Source: Vulcanimicrobiota bacterium
GTDB taxonomy: Bacteria; Vulcanimicrobiota; Vulcanimicrobiia; Eremiobacterales; Eremiobacteraceae
NCBI GenBank assembly: GCA_013290125.1
Contig: JABCYQ010000020.1
Coordinates: forward strand, 1-53,983
Length of the DNA: 53,983 bases
Direction of reading: 5' to 3'
Shown here: piece after piece, positions 1-7,253 of the stretch
Layout of the letters: every line of letters begins with the position of its first letter
How positions within the stretch are numbered: the stretch's first letter is position 1
The notes under the pieces: model-generated
What the model was told of the DNA's origin: nothing
The model's input: the letters and a program-made list of their open reading frames with translations, nothing else
Database searches by the model: none
Made by a program: the position numbers and the translations under genes

Positions 1-2190
1 CTCCCAGAGCAGGTCGCTCAACTCGGCGCGCGTGCGCACGAGCGGAAGCAGACGCGCGTAGCGGTCGTGGACGAGTTGCCAATCTATGCCGGTCATCCGG
101 TCATCCCAGAAATGATCGCGCTGGAGGCGCCAAGCTTCGCCGTACATCTGCGCCCACTCGTCGCGCGGCTGCAGTTCGAACGATGCTCGCCCGAGATCGA
201 GCCAGCCGCTGCGCCTGCCAGGTTCTTGGCGGCGTTCGGATCCTTCGAATGTCTTGCCCAAGCCATCGATAGCGCGCACGCGATCGCCGCTGCGGTAGAA
301 GACCGTGCGATTGTCCGCCGCTACGTGAAACGTTGACACGTCCGGTGCGAGCGTGATCGCGCGCTGGTCGTCGAGATCGAATGCCCACAATGTTCCGCCG
401 GTCGGCTCCTCAGGGCCGGCGCCCGGCGGCGACAGCGGGCTGCGCATCGGAAACCCCGTGTAGAGAATGCGGCCCTTGACCGCTTCCAGATGCTCGTAGC
501 GGCCCTCGTCGACAGGAAATCCGATCACTCGGTCGACGATGCCATCGAAGTCGATGCCGATGTGCGACGGTGCCGGAGTCGGCGGTTCCTCCGCTTTGTC
601 TTCAAGCGCTCTGTGCACGACGGGCTTCGCCGAGGGAACAAATGGCGACGGCACGTCGCGGCGCAGCGGGAGCGCGAACGGCCGCACGGCGATCGGAAAA
701 CCGAGATCGAACTGCAGCATGTCGTAGACGGGATTGAAGTCGCGCGTCGAAAGGAAATACAAGTATTTCCCATCGGGATCGAACGACGGGCTGAAATCTT
801 CGCGTAGCGCAGCCGTCACATCGCGCGTTTCGCCGCTCTGTGTATCCGCGATCCGCAAGATCGCCATGTCGCCGAACTGCGCCCACGAATAAGCAAGCCA
901 GTGTCCGTCCGGGGACCAGGCGAGGTCTTCGATGCGCGCCGCCGGGCTCCGGTCGATGCGTCTCGCGGCGCCAGTGGAGAGGTCGACGAGGATCAATTCG
1001 TAGCGATGGTTGCCGATCGCCACCATATCTGCTTTCGGGGCGACGCGCATCGCGACCGCGCGGCCCAACCCCTTGTCGAGTCCGTTGACCGCGACGGAAG
1101 TCGGTGGGGTCATGTCCTCGTGGGAGAAGATCACGATGCGCTCATCGCCTTCGGCGTCGCTGACGACGACGATGCGCTTGCCGTCCGGCAGCCACTCCGC
1201 TAGCCGATACCGCACGCGACTGCCATCGCCGTGCACGCTCACAGCGTCTTCCCAGTTCGACATAGTGCAAGGCCGGCCGCGCGCGATCAGCGCCACGGCA
1301 TGACCGTCCGGATGTGGCGCATAGTGCTCGAGGTCGGCTTTTGCGCTCAGGAATTTGCGGCGCACTTGCGGCGCGTTCGAGCGCGCACTGATCGCCACGC
1401 GGGTCGTCTTGTCCGATCGCGGATCGTATGTGTAGATCTCTGCGCCCGCGCCGTAGACGATGCGCGTGCCGTCGCTCGATGGAAAGCGGACATAATATTC
1501 AACGTGATCGGTGTGACGGCGCAGTTCTTCGCCGGCAGGCGTGCACGAATAGAGGTTTCCGACACCCTCGTGATCCGAGCTGAAGTAGACTCTGCCGCCG
1601 ACCCACATCGGCGACACCGGATTGCCGTTCACTTTCAGCAAGCGTCGGAATTGCTGGTCGCTTCCGCGTGAAACCCAGATGTCTCCGGCGGTACCGCCGC
1701 GATAGCGCTTCCAGCGCGCGGGATCGATATTGTTGAGTCCGAGTGCGGTCGAGCCGTCCGTGGCGACGGCGATGGACATCGCATGACCGACATTGACGTC
1801 GCGCACCGTTCCGTCGTCCGCTCGAACCGCGTAGACGTGCGTATCCTTCACGAACGGCGATCGATAGTCGGAGGCGAAGAGAATCTCAGCGCCATCCGGC
1901 GTCCATCCGCTGACGATGCACTGGTCAGCGCCGAGAAATGTCAAGCGCCGGGCTTCGCCGCCGGCGGCCGGCATGACGTAGACCTCGGGGTGCCCCTCGT
2001 CGCGACCGACAAAGGCGATCGACTTCGCATCAGGCGAGAGCCGCGGAAACGAGGCCTCGCCTTGGTCGCCGGTCAGGCGGCGAGCGTCGCCGCCCGATGC
2101 GGGCACGGTCCAGACGCTGTCTTCGCAGACGAACGCGATGAGGTCGCCCGCTATCGTAGGATAGCGGTAATATCCGAGCGATTCTTCCAT
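1..2190 (-). CDS. Tricorn protease homolog, N-terminal 730 residues (3' end outside window)
   Basis: The minus strand is open from ATG at 2190 to the window edge. Tricorn is a large cytosolic serine peptidase (family S41) that trims proteasome or Clp-type products into short peptides. The N-terminus reads MEESLGYYRYPTIAGDLIAF, the usual opening of the first beta-propeller, followed by WD40/PD40-like blades with SPDAKSIAF-type strands. Near the window edge HFWDDRMTGIDWQ and then YARLLPLVRTRAELSDLLWE match the C1 region just before the PDZ and S41 catalytic domains, so those domains and the active site lie outside the window. The family is about 1,050-1,100 residues, so about two thirds is visible. 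It is divergent from the peroxiredoxin gene, with 104 bp between the two starts. Confidence 0.93.
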   Translation of the reverse strand, partial: MEESLGYYRYPTIAGDLIAFVCEDSVWTVPASGGDARRLTGDQGEASFPRLSPDAKSIAFVGRDEGHPEVYVMPAAGGEARRLTFLGADQCIVSGWTPDGAEILFASDYRSPFVKDTHVYAVRADDGTVRDVNVGHAMSIAVATDGSTALGLNNIDPARWKRYRGGTAGDIWVSRGSDQQFRRLLKVNGNPVSPMWVGGRVYFSSDHEGVGNLYSCTPAGEELRRHTDHVEYYVRFPSSDGTRIVYGAGAEIYTYDPRSDKTTRVAISARSNAPQVRRKFLSAKADLEHYAPHPDGHAVALIARGRPCTMSNWEDAVSVHGDGSRVRYRLAEWLPDGKRIVVVSDAEGDERIVIFSHEDMTPPTSVAVNGLDKGLGRAVAMRVAPKADMVAIGNHRYELILVDLSTGAARRIDRSPAARIEDLAWSPDGHWLAYSWAQFGDMAILRIADTQSGETRDVTAALREDFSPSFDPDGKYLYFLSTRDFNPVYDMLQFDLGFPIAVRPFALPLRRDVPSPFVPSAKPVVHRALEDKAEEPPTPAPSHIGIDFDGIVDRVIGFPVDEGRYEHLEAVKGRILYTGFPMRSPLSPPGAGPEEPTGGTLWAFDLDDQRAITLAPDVSTFHVAADNRTVFYRSGDRVRAIDGLGKTFEGSERRQEPGRRSGWLDLGRASFELQPRDEWAQMYGEAWRLQRDHFWDDRMTGIDWQLVHDRYARLLPLVRTRAELSDLLWE

Positions 2191-2294
2191 TTGAAGCGGG
2201 TTTTCCGCGCGACGGCCCTGCGCCCTGTTTTCAAGCATGTAGGCATTCGCGATAGTTGTGGAAAACGAGTCAAGCCTTAAGAATTGGAGGCGAA

Positions 2295-2888
2295 ATGACC
2301 GCACGACATTCTAGCTCGCTCGTCTGCGTTGCCGCATTGTCGGTGGCGCTGACGTTCAGCGCCGCGCCCGCGGCGTCAGCCGCAGCCGATGCGGCTTCGC
2401 CGGCGCCGACACCGGCCATGGCGGCAGCTGGAACGGTGGCACCCGCCGTGTCAGGCGCGTCGACATTCGCGGGCAAGATCGAACAGTTCGATCTTTCGAA
2501 GGCATTGGCAAAAGGCGCGGTCGTGCTGTATTTCTTCCCGAAAGCGTTCACCTCTGGCTGAACGATCGAGGCGAAAGCCTACGCCGCCAGTTTGGCGGAT
2601 TTTGAAAAACTCGGCGCGACGGTTGTCGGGATTTCCACCGATCCGGTAGATGTGCTTGCAAAGTTCCAGACCGCGACGTCGGCGCCGCAGCGTTTCGTCT
2701 CCGACCCGAAGGGAACGGTCGCAACGGCATACGGCGTTGCGTTCGCCTACAATGGGGGCGTGCTCGCCGATCGCGTCACGTTCGTCATCGGCAAGGACGG
2801 GAAAATTCTGTTCGCGCTTCACGAGCCGTCGCCGCTCACGAACGTTCAGACGACGCTGGCGTGGCTGACCAAGCATCCGCAGAACTGA
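2295..2888 (+). CDS. Exported peroxiredoxin (AhpC/TSA, BCP-like) with in-frame TGA at the peroxidatic position; candidate selenoprotein
   Basis: Read through the TGA at 2559-2561, this is one 197-residue protein. The start at 2295 follows GGAGG and gives a signal peptide and an Ala/Pro-rich linker (residues 1-55). The thioredoxin-fold core has VVLYFFPKAFTSG, then the TGA (residue 89), then TIEAKAY. This is the PxxxTxxC peroxiredoxin active site with TGA exactly at the peroxidatic cysteine. Downstream VVGISTDPVDVLAKFQ, the conserved Arg of DRVTFVIGKDGKI and the C-terminal helix are intact in the same frame. No cysteine follows, so there is no resolving thiol. A hairpin with GU in the loop starts 22 nt after the TGA. 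I infer a periplasmic 1-Sec peroxiredoxin that reduces peroxides. The alternative is a nonsense mutation or sequencing error. No sel genes lie in the window. The last 28 nt overlap the next gene. Confidence 0.8.
2584..2598 (+). promoter_or_regulatory. SECIS-like hairpin downstream of the in-frame TGA
   Basis: CCGCCA (2584-2589) and TGGCGG (2593-2598) pair perfectly around a GTT loop. It can also be drawn as 5 bp with loop AGTTT. The stem starts 22 nt and the loop 28 nt after the TGA at 2559-2561. Bacterial SECIS elements sit inside the coding sequence just 3' of the UGA and carry a G and U in the apical loop for SelB, which fits. I see no bulged U in the stem, and short GC hairpins are common in DNA this GC-rich, so the call rests on its position. 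Confidence 0.5.
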
Positions 2889-3400
2889 GGGACGCGGCTC
2901 GGACGCGCACGGTATCCTGGGGTGATCCCGCAATCGCGCTTCGCGCCGCCCCAGACCTTACCGGATTAGAACTTTTGCGCGCGATACTCTTCGGCGATAT
3001 ACCCGCGCCGCCGATGGTCGCGCTGGTCGGTCTCGAACCGGTGTCGGCCGAATCCGGCCACGTCACATTTGCGCTGACGCCTGCCGAGCATCTCTACAAT
3101 CCACTGGGCGTCGTGCACGGCGGTGCGCTTGCGACCTTGCTCGACACAGCGCTCGGTTGCGCGGTGCTTTCTGTGCTGCCTAAGGGGCGCAGCTACACGA
3201 CCGTCGAGCTGCACATCAACTTCGTCGCACCGGTCACCTTATCGACTGGACGAGTAGTGTGCGACGCGGTCGTGCTGCATGCCGGCAGCCGCGTGGCTAC
3301 CGCGGAGGCTAAACTGCGCGACGCAAACGGAAAGCTTCACGCCCACGCGACCACGACGTGCTTTGTCTACCCTCTGCAGTCCGCACGATCGGAATCCTAG
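2861..3400 (+). CDS. PaaI-family hotdog-fold thioesterase
   Basis: A 179-residue hotdog-fold protein that probably hydrolyses an acyl- or aryl-CoA thioester. The core reads EHLYNPLGVVHGGALATLLD, where the HGGxxxxLxD pattern is the PaaI/YigI active-site helix. It is followed by YTTVELHINFVAPV and GRVVCDAVVLHAGSRVATAEAKL, typical second-half strands. The start taken is GTG at 2861, inside the end of the peroxiredoxin gene. The first 45 residues fall outside the fold, so a later start is possible. The overlap suggests cotranscription with the peroxiredoxin. The substrate cannot be told from sequence. Confidence 0.85.
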   Translation: MADQASAELRDAARTRTVSWGDPAIALRAAPDLTGLELLRAILFGDIPAPPMVALVGLEPVSAESGHVTFALTPAEHLYNPLGVVHGGALATLLDTALGCAVLSVLPKGRSYTTVELHINFVAPVTLSTGRVVCDAVVLHAGSRVATAEAKLRDANGKLHAHATTTCFVYPLQSARSES

Positions 3401-3414
3401 GACTTCGCCGGAAC

Positions 3415-3744
3415 TTAAGTCTTAGGCGGAATCTCGAACGTCCCGTCGACGACCTCGACGAAGTTTCGTTCTTCTCGCAAGATCAGCCGCTTGGTCTGCG
3501 CCATCGCGAAGTTCTCGCGCGCTTCGGGGTCTGTTCTCAATCGCGCGCGGTACTGCTCGTACGAAGCAAGGCTGTCGAATGCGATCAAGCCCCACGCGAC
3601 GTCGTTGGTGCCCTCGTGCGGAAGAAAATATCCAACGAGGTGTCCGCCGCATCGCGGAATGATGCGGCCCCAGTTCTCGGCATACGTCTTGAATCCGTCA
3701 CGCTGGAACGGATCGATCTGGTAGCGGATGAAGCATGTGATCAT
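3415..3744 (-). CDS. NIPSNAP family protein
   Basis: A 109-residue protein of the NIPSNAP (dimeric alpha-beta barrel) family. It starts [19 protein letters not shown] and has the family's tryptophan/proline region, [18 protein letters not shown]. The C-terminal half contains [16 protein letters not shown] and the charged [14 protein letters not shown] strand. Length and layout are normal for bacterial single-domain members. Their function is poorly defined; some relatives act as small oxygenases or isomerases. It is convergent with the thioesterase, 14 bp away, and its 5' side faces the repeat and tRNA at 3773-3924. Confidence 0.85.
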   Translation of the reverse strand: MITCFIRYQIDPFQRDGFKTYAENWGRIIPRCGGHLVGYFLPHEGTNDVAWGLIAFDSLASYEQYRARLRTDPEARENFAMAQTKRLILREERNFVEVVDGTFEIPPKT

Positions 3745-3772
3745 GGCGGGGCGCTCCTCGAAACTCGACTTT

Positions 3773-3797
3773 GTAGTAGGGCGAGCAACGCTCGCCC
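3773..3797. repeat. Intergenic palindrome, GTAGTAGGGCGA family
   Basis: GTAGTAGGGCGAGCAACGCTCGCCC forms a stem of GGGCGAGC with GCTCGCCC around a two-base AA loop. Related copies lie at 12423 and 32137. They share the leading GTAGTAGGGC while the stem bases covary (GGGCGACC/ GTTCGCCC, GGGCAAG/CTTGCCC), which suggests selection for the hairpin rather than the sequence. Confidence 0.75.
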
Positions 3798-3847
3798 ACT
3801 TTTGGAGGCTACTGTTCTCGCTGCGTCCAAGGTATCGATGGCGCCGT

Positions 3848-3924
3848 GGCGCTGTAGCTCAGTTGGTTAGAGCGCCTGCCTGTCACGCAGGAGGTCGAGG
3901 GTTCGAGCCCCTTCAGCGTCGCCA
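3848..3924 (+). tRNA. tRNA-Asp (anticodon GTC)
   Basis: A 77-nt cloverleaf including the encoded CCA. Acceptor GGCGCTG pairs with CAGCGTC, the D arm contains AGCTCAGTTGGTTAGAGC, the anticodon stem CCTGC/GCAGG holds the loop CTGTCAC (anticodon GTC), and the T arm is AGGGTTCGAGCCCCT. Discriminator G at 3921 is followed by CCA. A terminator follows directly. Confidence 0.97.
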
Positions 3925-3927
3925 GTC

Positions 3928-3965
3928 AAAGCCCCGCCCCGTAAGGGTACGCGGGGTTTTTGTTT
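3928..3965 (+). terminator. Rho-independent terminator after tRNA-Asp
   Basis: GCCCCGC (3931-3937) pairs with GCGGGG (3951-3956) around CCCGTAAGGGTAC, which can itself pair (CCC/GGG). It is followed by TTTTTG. Confidence 0.85.
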
Positions 3966-3985
3966 CTCGCTCGGCATGTCGTTCG

Positions 3986-4297
3986 TTAACGGTCGCCCGC
4001 GCTCGCCGAAGGGCGCTGTTCTGGCGAGGGGCGTCCGAAGCGAACCGCGGCCCGCTCGCGCGCCTTCACCGCTTCAACGGCCCGATCGCGCGGCGGCGCG
4101 TTCGTAACAAGTGAGTCGAGCAGCTCTCGCGCGACAAGCGTCACCTGCTCCACCGCACGATCGAACGCCGCTTCGTTCGCCTTTGACGGATGCGCGAAGC
4201 CGCTCAGCTTTCTTACAAACTGAATAGCCGATGCACGGACCTCGCTTTCCGTCGCGGGCGGAGCAAAGTTATAGAGCGTCTTTATGTTTCTGCACAT
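3986..4297 (-). CDS. DUF2277 domain-containing protein
   Basis: A 103-residue protein starting MCRNIKTLYNFAPPATESEV, the characteristic DUF2277 opening (MCRNIKxLxNFxPPAT). It continues with ASAIQFVRKLSGFAHPSKAN and ends the domain with LLDSLVTNAPPRDR. The family is a small, probably cytosolic helical protein of unknown function found in actinobacteria, chloroflexi and related soil bacteria. About 25 charged residues trail the domain. It is convergent with tRNA-Asp. The 222 bp upstream, before the DUF969 gene, hold nothing I recognise. Confidence 0.92.
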   Translation of the reverse strand: MCRNIKTLYNFAPPATESEVRASAIQFVRKLSGFAHPSKANEAAFDRAVEQVTLVARELLDSLVTNAPPRDRAVEAVKARERAAVRFGRPSPEQRPSASAGDR

Positions 4298-4519
4298 CTG
4301 CGGTTCCCCTTAGGCTTGAGCGTACCCAGAGCCGAGTCTTCCGACCTCGCTAAGCGCGTCGCCTGCCTGATCGAAGCGGATAAACAGGTCGGTCCGCATC
4401 GACGCGATGAATTGCGCCTCAGGCTTCGCCGTAAGTGGCCGGCCGGAGTACTGGAGCGCTCATAGCTCGCCGACTTCGAGGCTGGAAATGCCAAAGTCAT
4501 TCACCGCGGGTCCGACACT

Positions 4520-5230
4520 TTGACCTCAATGCTGCCTTTGTTCGGCGTTGCTGTGGTGGTTGCCGGATTTTCATTGCGTCGTAATCCACTGCTCGTCGTC
4601 ACGGTGGCCGGCGTCGTTTCGTCGCTGTTGGCGGGCATCTCACCGGTTCACATACTCGATGCGTTTGCATCGGGGTTTGCGAGCAGCCGGTCGGTCTCGC
4701 TAGCCTTCATCGTGCTGCCGGTCGTCGGCCTCGCTGAGCGCTTCGGTTTACAGCAGCGCGCCAAGACGCTCATCGAGCGCGCCGCGGGGCTTACTGCGGG
4801 GCGGCTGCTGCTCGTCTATCTGTTTGTTCGGCAAACCGCGGCAGCGCTTGGTCTGACGAGCATCGGCGGCGTGCCGCAGATGGTGCGCCCGGTGATCTAT
4901 CCGATGGCGGAAGGTGCGGTGCGCCGCGCGCATGGACGCGAGTTGCCCGTGCGCGTCACGGACCACATCAAGGCGCACGCGGCCGCAGCGGATACCGTCG
5001 GCGCGTTCTTCGGCGAAGACGTCTTCGTCGCAGTCGGCGCCGTGCTGCTCATCACCGCCTACGTCGACGCGACCTACCATCTGAAACTCGATGCGGTGCA
5101 GATAGCGTTCTGGGCGATTCCCACGGCGATCGCCGCGTTTCTCATCCACGGTTTTCGATTGCTCCGGCTTGACGGAACGATCTCTGCGATGCTCGCCTCA
5201 GAACCCGACGATGCAGCAGGCGGCGCATGA
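4520..5230 (+). CDS. DUF969 family membrane protein (permease subunit)
   Basis: A 236-residue polytopic membrane protein with hydrophobic segments near residues 5-20, 26-50, 58-75, 90-115, 150-175 and 185-205. The conserved DUF969 block, AALGLTSIGGVPQMVRPVIY, and the following cytosolic loop are intact. The family always pairs with DUF979, which follows here with a 4-bp overlap (ATGA, 5227-5230), so the two probably form one transporter. Comparative genomics has linked the pair to 5-oxoproline (pyroglutamate) use. That is family knowledge and is not shown by this sequence. No pcp or pxp gene is in the window. Confidence 0.88.
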   Translation: MTSMLPLFGVAVVVAGFSLRRNPLLVVTVAGVVSSLLAGISPVHILDAFASGFASSRSVSLAFIVLPVVGLAERFGLQQRAKTLIERAAGLTAGRLLLVYLFVRQTAAALGLTSIGGVPQMVRPVIYPMAEGAVRRAHGRELPVRVTDHIKAHAAAADTVGAFFGEDVFVAVGAVLLITAYVDATYHLKLDAVQIAFWAIPTAIAAFLIHGFRLLRLDGTISAMLASEPDDAAGGA

Positions 5231-6192
5231 TCACAGCGGAGTGGATCTACTGGCTCGCCGGTGCGCTCTTTCTCTCCACAGGTATCGAAATCGCGCTCGA
5301 CCGCAGCCATCCAAAACGATGGACCAATGCGATGTTTTGGATACTTCTCGGTCTTTCGTTCTTCTATGGAAGTTTCTTGACCGCATTGCCGCATTGGCCA
5401 TTGGGGATCGCCGTGATCGCGATGGCGCTGATCGCGGGCTGCGGTCTGACGTGCGCCGGAACAGTCACGACGACGACGGACCCGGAGCGCGAAGAGAGCG
5501 CACGCCGCAAGGGCAATCTCTTGTTCGTGCCTGCGCTGACGATCCCGGCGATCACCGTCGCCTTCGCGGTTGGAATCAGCAGGATCAACTTCGCCGGGCG
5601 TCCGCTGCTCGCCGCCGGCCAAGAGACGCTAGTTGGTCTGGGCGTCGCCGTCATCGTCGCCTTGATCGTCGGAATCGTACTCCTTCGACCGCAGCAGCCA
5701 TTTGTGGCTCTGCGCGAGGGACGTCGCCTCCTCGAATCGGTCGGCTGGGCCGTGCTCCTACCCCAGATGCTCGCGGTTTTGGGCGGGCTATTCACACAGG
5801 CCGGCGTAGGTACGGACGTCGGCGTGCTCGCTGCGCACGCAGTATCGGAGCACTCGCGGATATTGGCTGTCGTCGCTTACGCGCTCGGTATGGCGTTGTT
5901 CACGATCGTGATGGGAAACGCGTTCGCGGCGTTTCCGATCATGACGGCGGCCATCGGCTGGCCTGTGCTGGTCGTGCAGTTCGGCGCGCATCCAGCGCCG
6001 ATGTTCGCAATCGGGATGCTCGCGGGATATTGTGGAACGCTGTGCACGCCGATGGCAGCGAACTTCAATCTCGTGCCGCCGGCACTGCTCGAAATGCGCG
6101 ATCGATACGGGCAGATAAAGGTCCAGGTCCCTACGGCGCTCGCGCTCTTTGCGGTCAACGTTACCTTCATGTCCGTTCTGCCGTTCATCTGA
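5227..6192 (+). CDS. DUF979 family membrane protein (permease subunit)
   Basis: A 321-residue protein with about nine hydrophobic segments. It starts MITAEWIYWLAGALFLSTG and carries the DUF979 signatures NAMFWILLGLSFFYGSFL, LLPQMLAVLGGLFTQAGVG and MLAGYCGTLCTPMAANFN. It overlaps the DUF969 gene by 4 bp, which implies translational coupling and stoichiometric production. Together they are predicted to be a two-subunit transporter in the inner membrane. The DUF2891 gene begins 8 bp after the stop, so the three form one operon. Confidence 0.9.
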   Translation: MITAEWIYWLAGALFLSTGIEIALDRSHPKRWTNAMFWILLGLSFFYGSFLTALPHWPLGIAVIAMALIAGCGLTCAGTVTTTTDPEREESARRKGNLLFVPALTIPAITVAFAVGISRINFAGRPLLAAGQETLVGLGVAVIVALIVGIVLLRPQQPFVALREGRRLLESVGWAVLLPQMLAVLGGLFTQAGVGTDVGVLAAHAVSEHSRILAVVAYALGMALFTIVMGNAFAAFPIMTAAIGWPVLVVQFGAHPAPMFAIGMLAGYCGTLCTPMAANFNLVPPALLEMRDRYGQIKVQVPTALALFAVNVTFMSVLPFI

Positions 6193-6199
6193 TCTGGTG

Positions 6200-7225
6200 A
6201 TGAACGCCCTGCAGGCAGACCTCGCTCCGCGCATCGCGCCCGTCGTTCTGGCGAACATCACGACGCGCTATCCGTACCACGATTCGCATCTTTTCCGAAC
6301 CGGCGAGGCTGCCTTTGATTTCGTCACGGCGCATCCGGCGTTCGGCAACTCGTTCGACTGGCACTCGAGCGTGCATTCGCACTGGACGGCCCTGCAGCTT
6401 CTCAAACATTTCGCCGCCCGCACCGACGTTCCACCGAGCATCGGGAAACTGCACGATGCGGTAGTTCACAATCTGACCGAGCGCAACGTGGCGATCGAAT
6501 GTGAGTACCTCGCGGCCTCGCCCTCGTACGAACGGCCGTATGGTTGGGCCTGGGCCTTGATGCTCGCCGCGGCGATCGAGTCTTCGGCGATCGAGGCAGC
6601 GCGCAAGCCGCTACGCCGTTTGGCGGATCAGTTGGCCGCTAAAACGGTTGGCTGGCTCGGCGTCCTGCCCTCGCCCGTTCGACACGGTGTGCACGGCAAC
6701 ACGGCGTTCGCGCTCGGATTGATGCTAGACGCGTCGGACACGTTGTCGTTGGTAGAACTCCGGGACGCGATCGAGGCGAAAGCGCAGGTCTGGTTTGCCG
6801 ACGATCGCGACTATCCGCACGCGTGGGAACGAAGTGGAAATGATTTCATTTCGCCAGGACTTGCGGAAGCGGATTTGATGCGCCGTCTCTTGCCGGAACG
6901 CGAGTTCAGCGGTTGGTGGCACACGTTCATAACTAGTCTGAAGCCGGACGCCGCGCTTCTCGCGGTGGCACATGTGCCGAACGTCAGCGACGGACAGATC
7001 TTCCACCTCCATGGTCTGAACCTCTCGCGCGCAGCGATGCTCGCGCGCATCGCGCAGGCGCTCTCTCTACCGCGCGAACTCGACTGCGCGGAACGTCTTT
7101 ATCGCGCCGGCGTTGACGCGGCCGTCGGCCGAGACTACCTCTCGACGCATTGGCTCGCCACGTTTGCGTGGGATGCGGCGAGGAGCATCGACGCTGCAAG
7201 TGCGATCCGCCGATTGCCGATGTAG
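6200..7225 (+). CDS. DUF2891 family protein
   Basis: A 341-residue soluble protein of the DUF2891 family, which looks like an alpha/alpha-toroid enzyme fold. Early conserved blocks are YPYHDSHLFRTGEAAFDFVT and PAFGNSFDWHSSVHSHWTAL. Later ones are SPVRHGVHGNTAFALGL, YPHAWERSGNDFISPGLAEA and FHLHGLNLSRA. The density of conserved His, Trp and Asp suggests catalysis, but no activity is established. Start ATG 6200 is preferred over an upstream ATG inside DUF979. Co-occurrence with DUF969/DUF979 in other bacteria suggests a role in the same catabolic pathway. Its stop codon lies inside the palindrome at 7220-7253. Confidence 0.88.
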   Translation: MNALQADLAPRIAPVVLANITTRYPYHDSHLFRTGEAAFDFVTAHPAFGNSFDWHSSVHSHWTALQLLKHFAARTDVPPSIGKLHDAVVHNLTERNVAIECEYLAASPSYERPYGWAWALMLAAAIESSAIEAARKPLRRLADQLAAKTVGWLGVLPSPVRHGVHGNTAFALGLMLDASDTLSLVELRDAIEAKAQVWFADDRDYPHAWERSGNDFISPGLAEADLMRRLLPEREFSGWWHTFITSLKPDAALLAVAHVPNVSDGQIFHLHGLNLSRAAMLARIAQALSLPRELDCAERLYRAGVDAAVGRDYLSTHWLATFAWDAARSIDAASAIRRLPM

Positions 7226-7253
7226 GGCGGACCACATGAGGTCCGCCCTACAT
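7220..7253. terminator. Bidirectional palindromic terminator carrying the stop codons of two convergent genes
   Basis: ATGTAGGGCGGACC (7220-7233) and GGTCCGCCCTACAT (7240-7253) form a perfect 14-bp stem around ACATGA. Each arm encodes Met-stop (ATG TAG) for the gene entering it: DUF2891 on plus and the hydrolase on minus. There is no long T run, but position and symmetry fit a shared transcription end. Confidence 0.75.

Noticed and set aside
67-2280. Several plus-strand open frames of 80-165 codons
   Set aside because: They are opposite a continuous minus-strand tricorn frame with clear family motifs, and their translations are Arg-rich and featureless.
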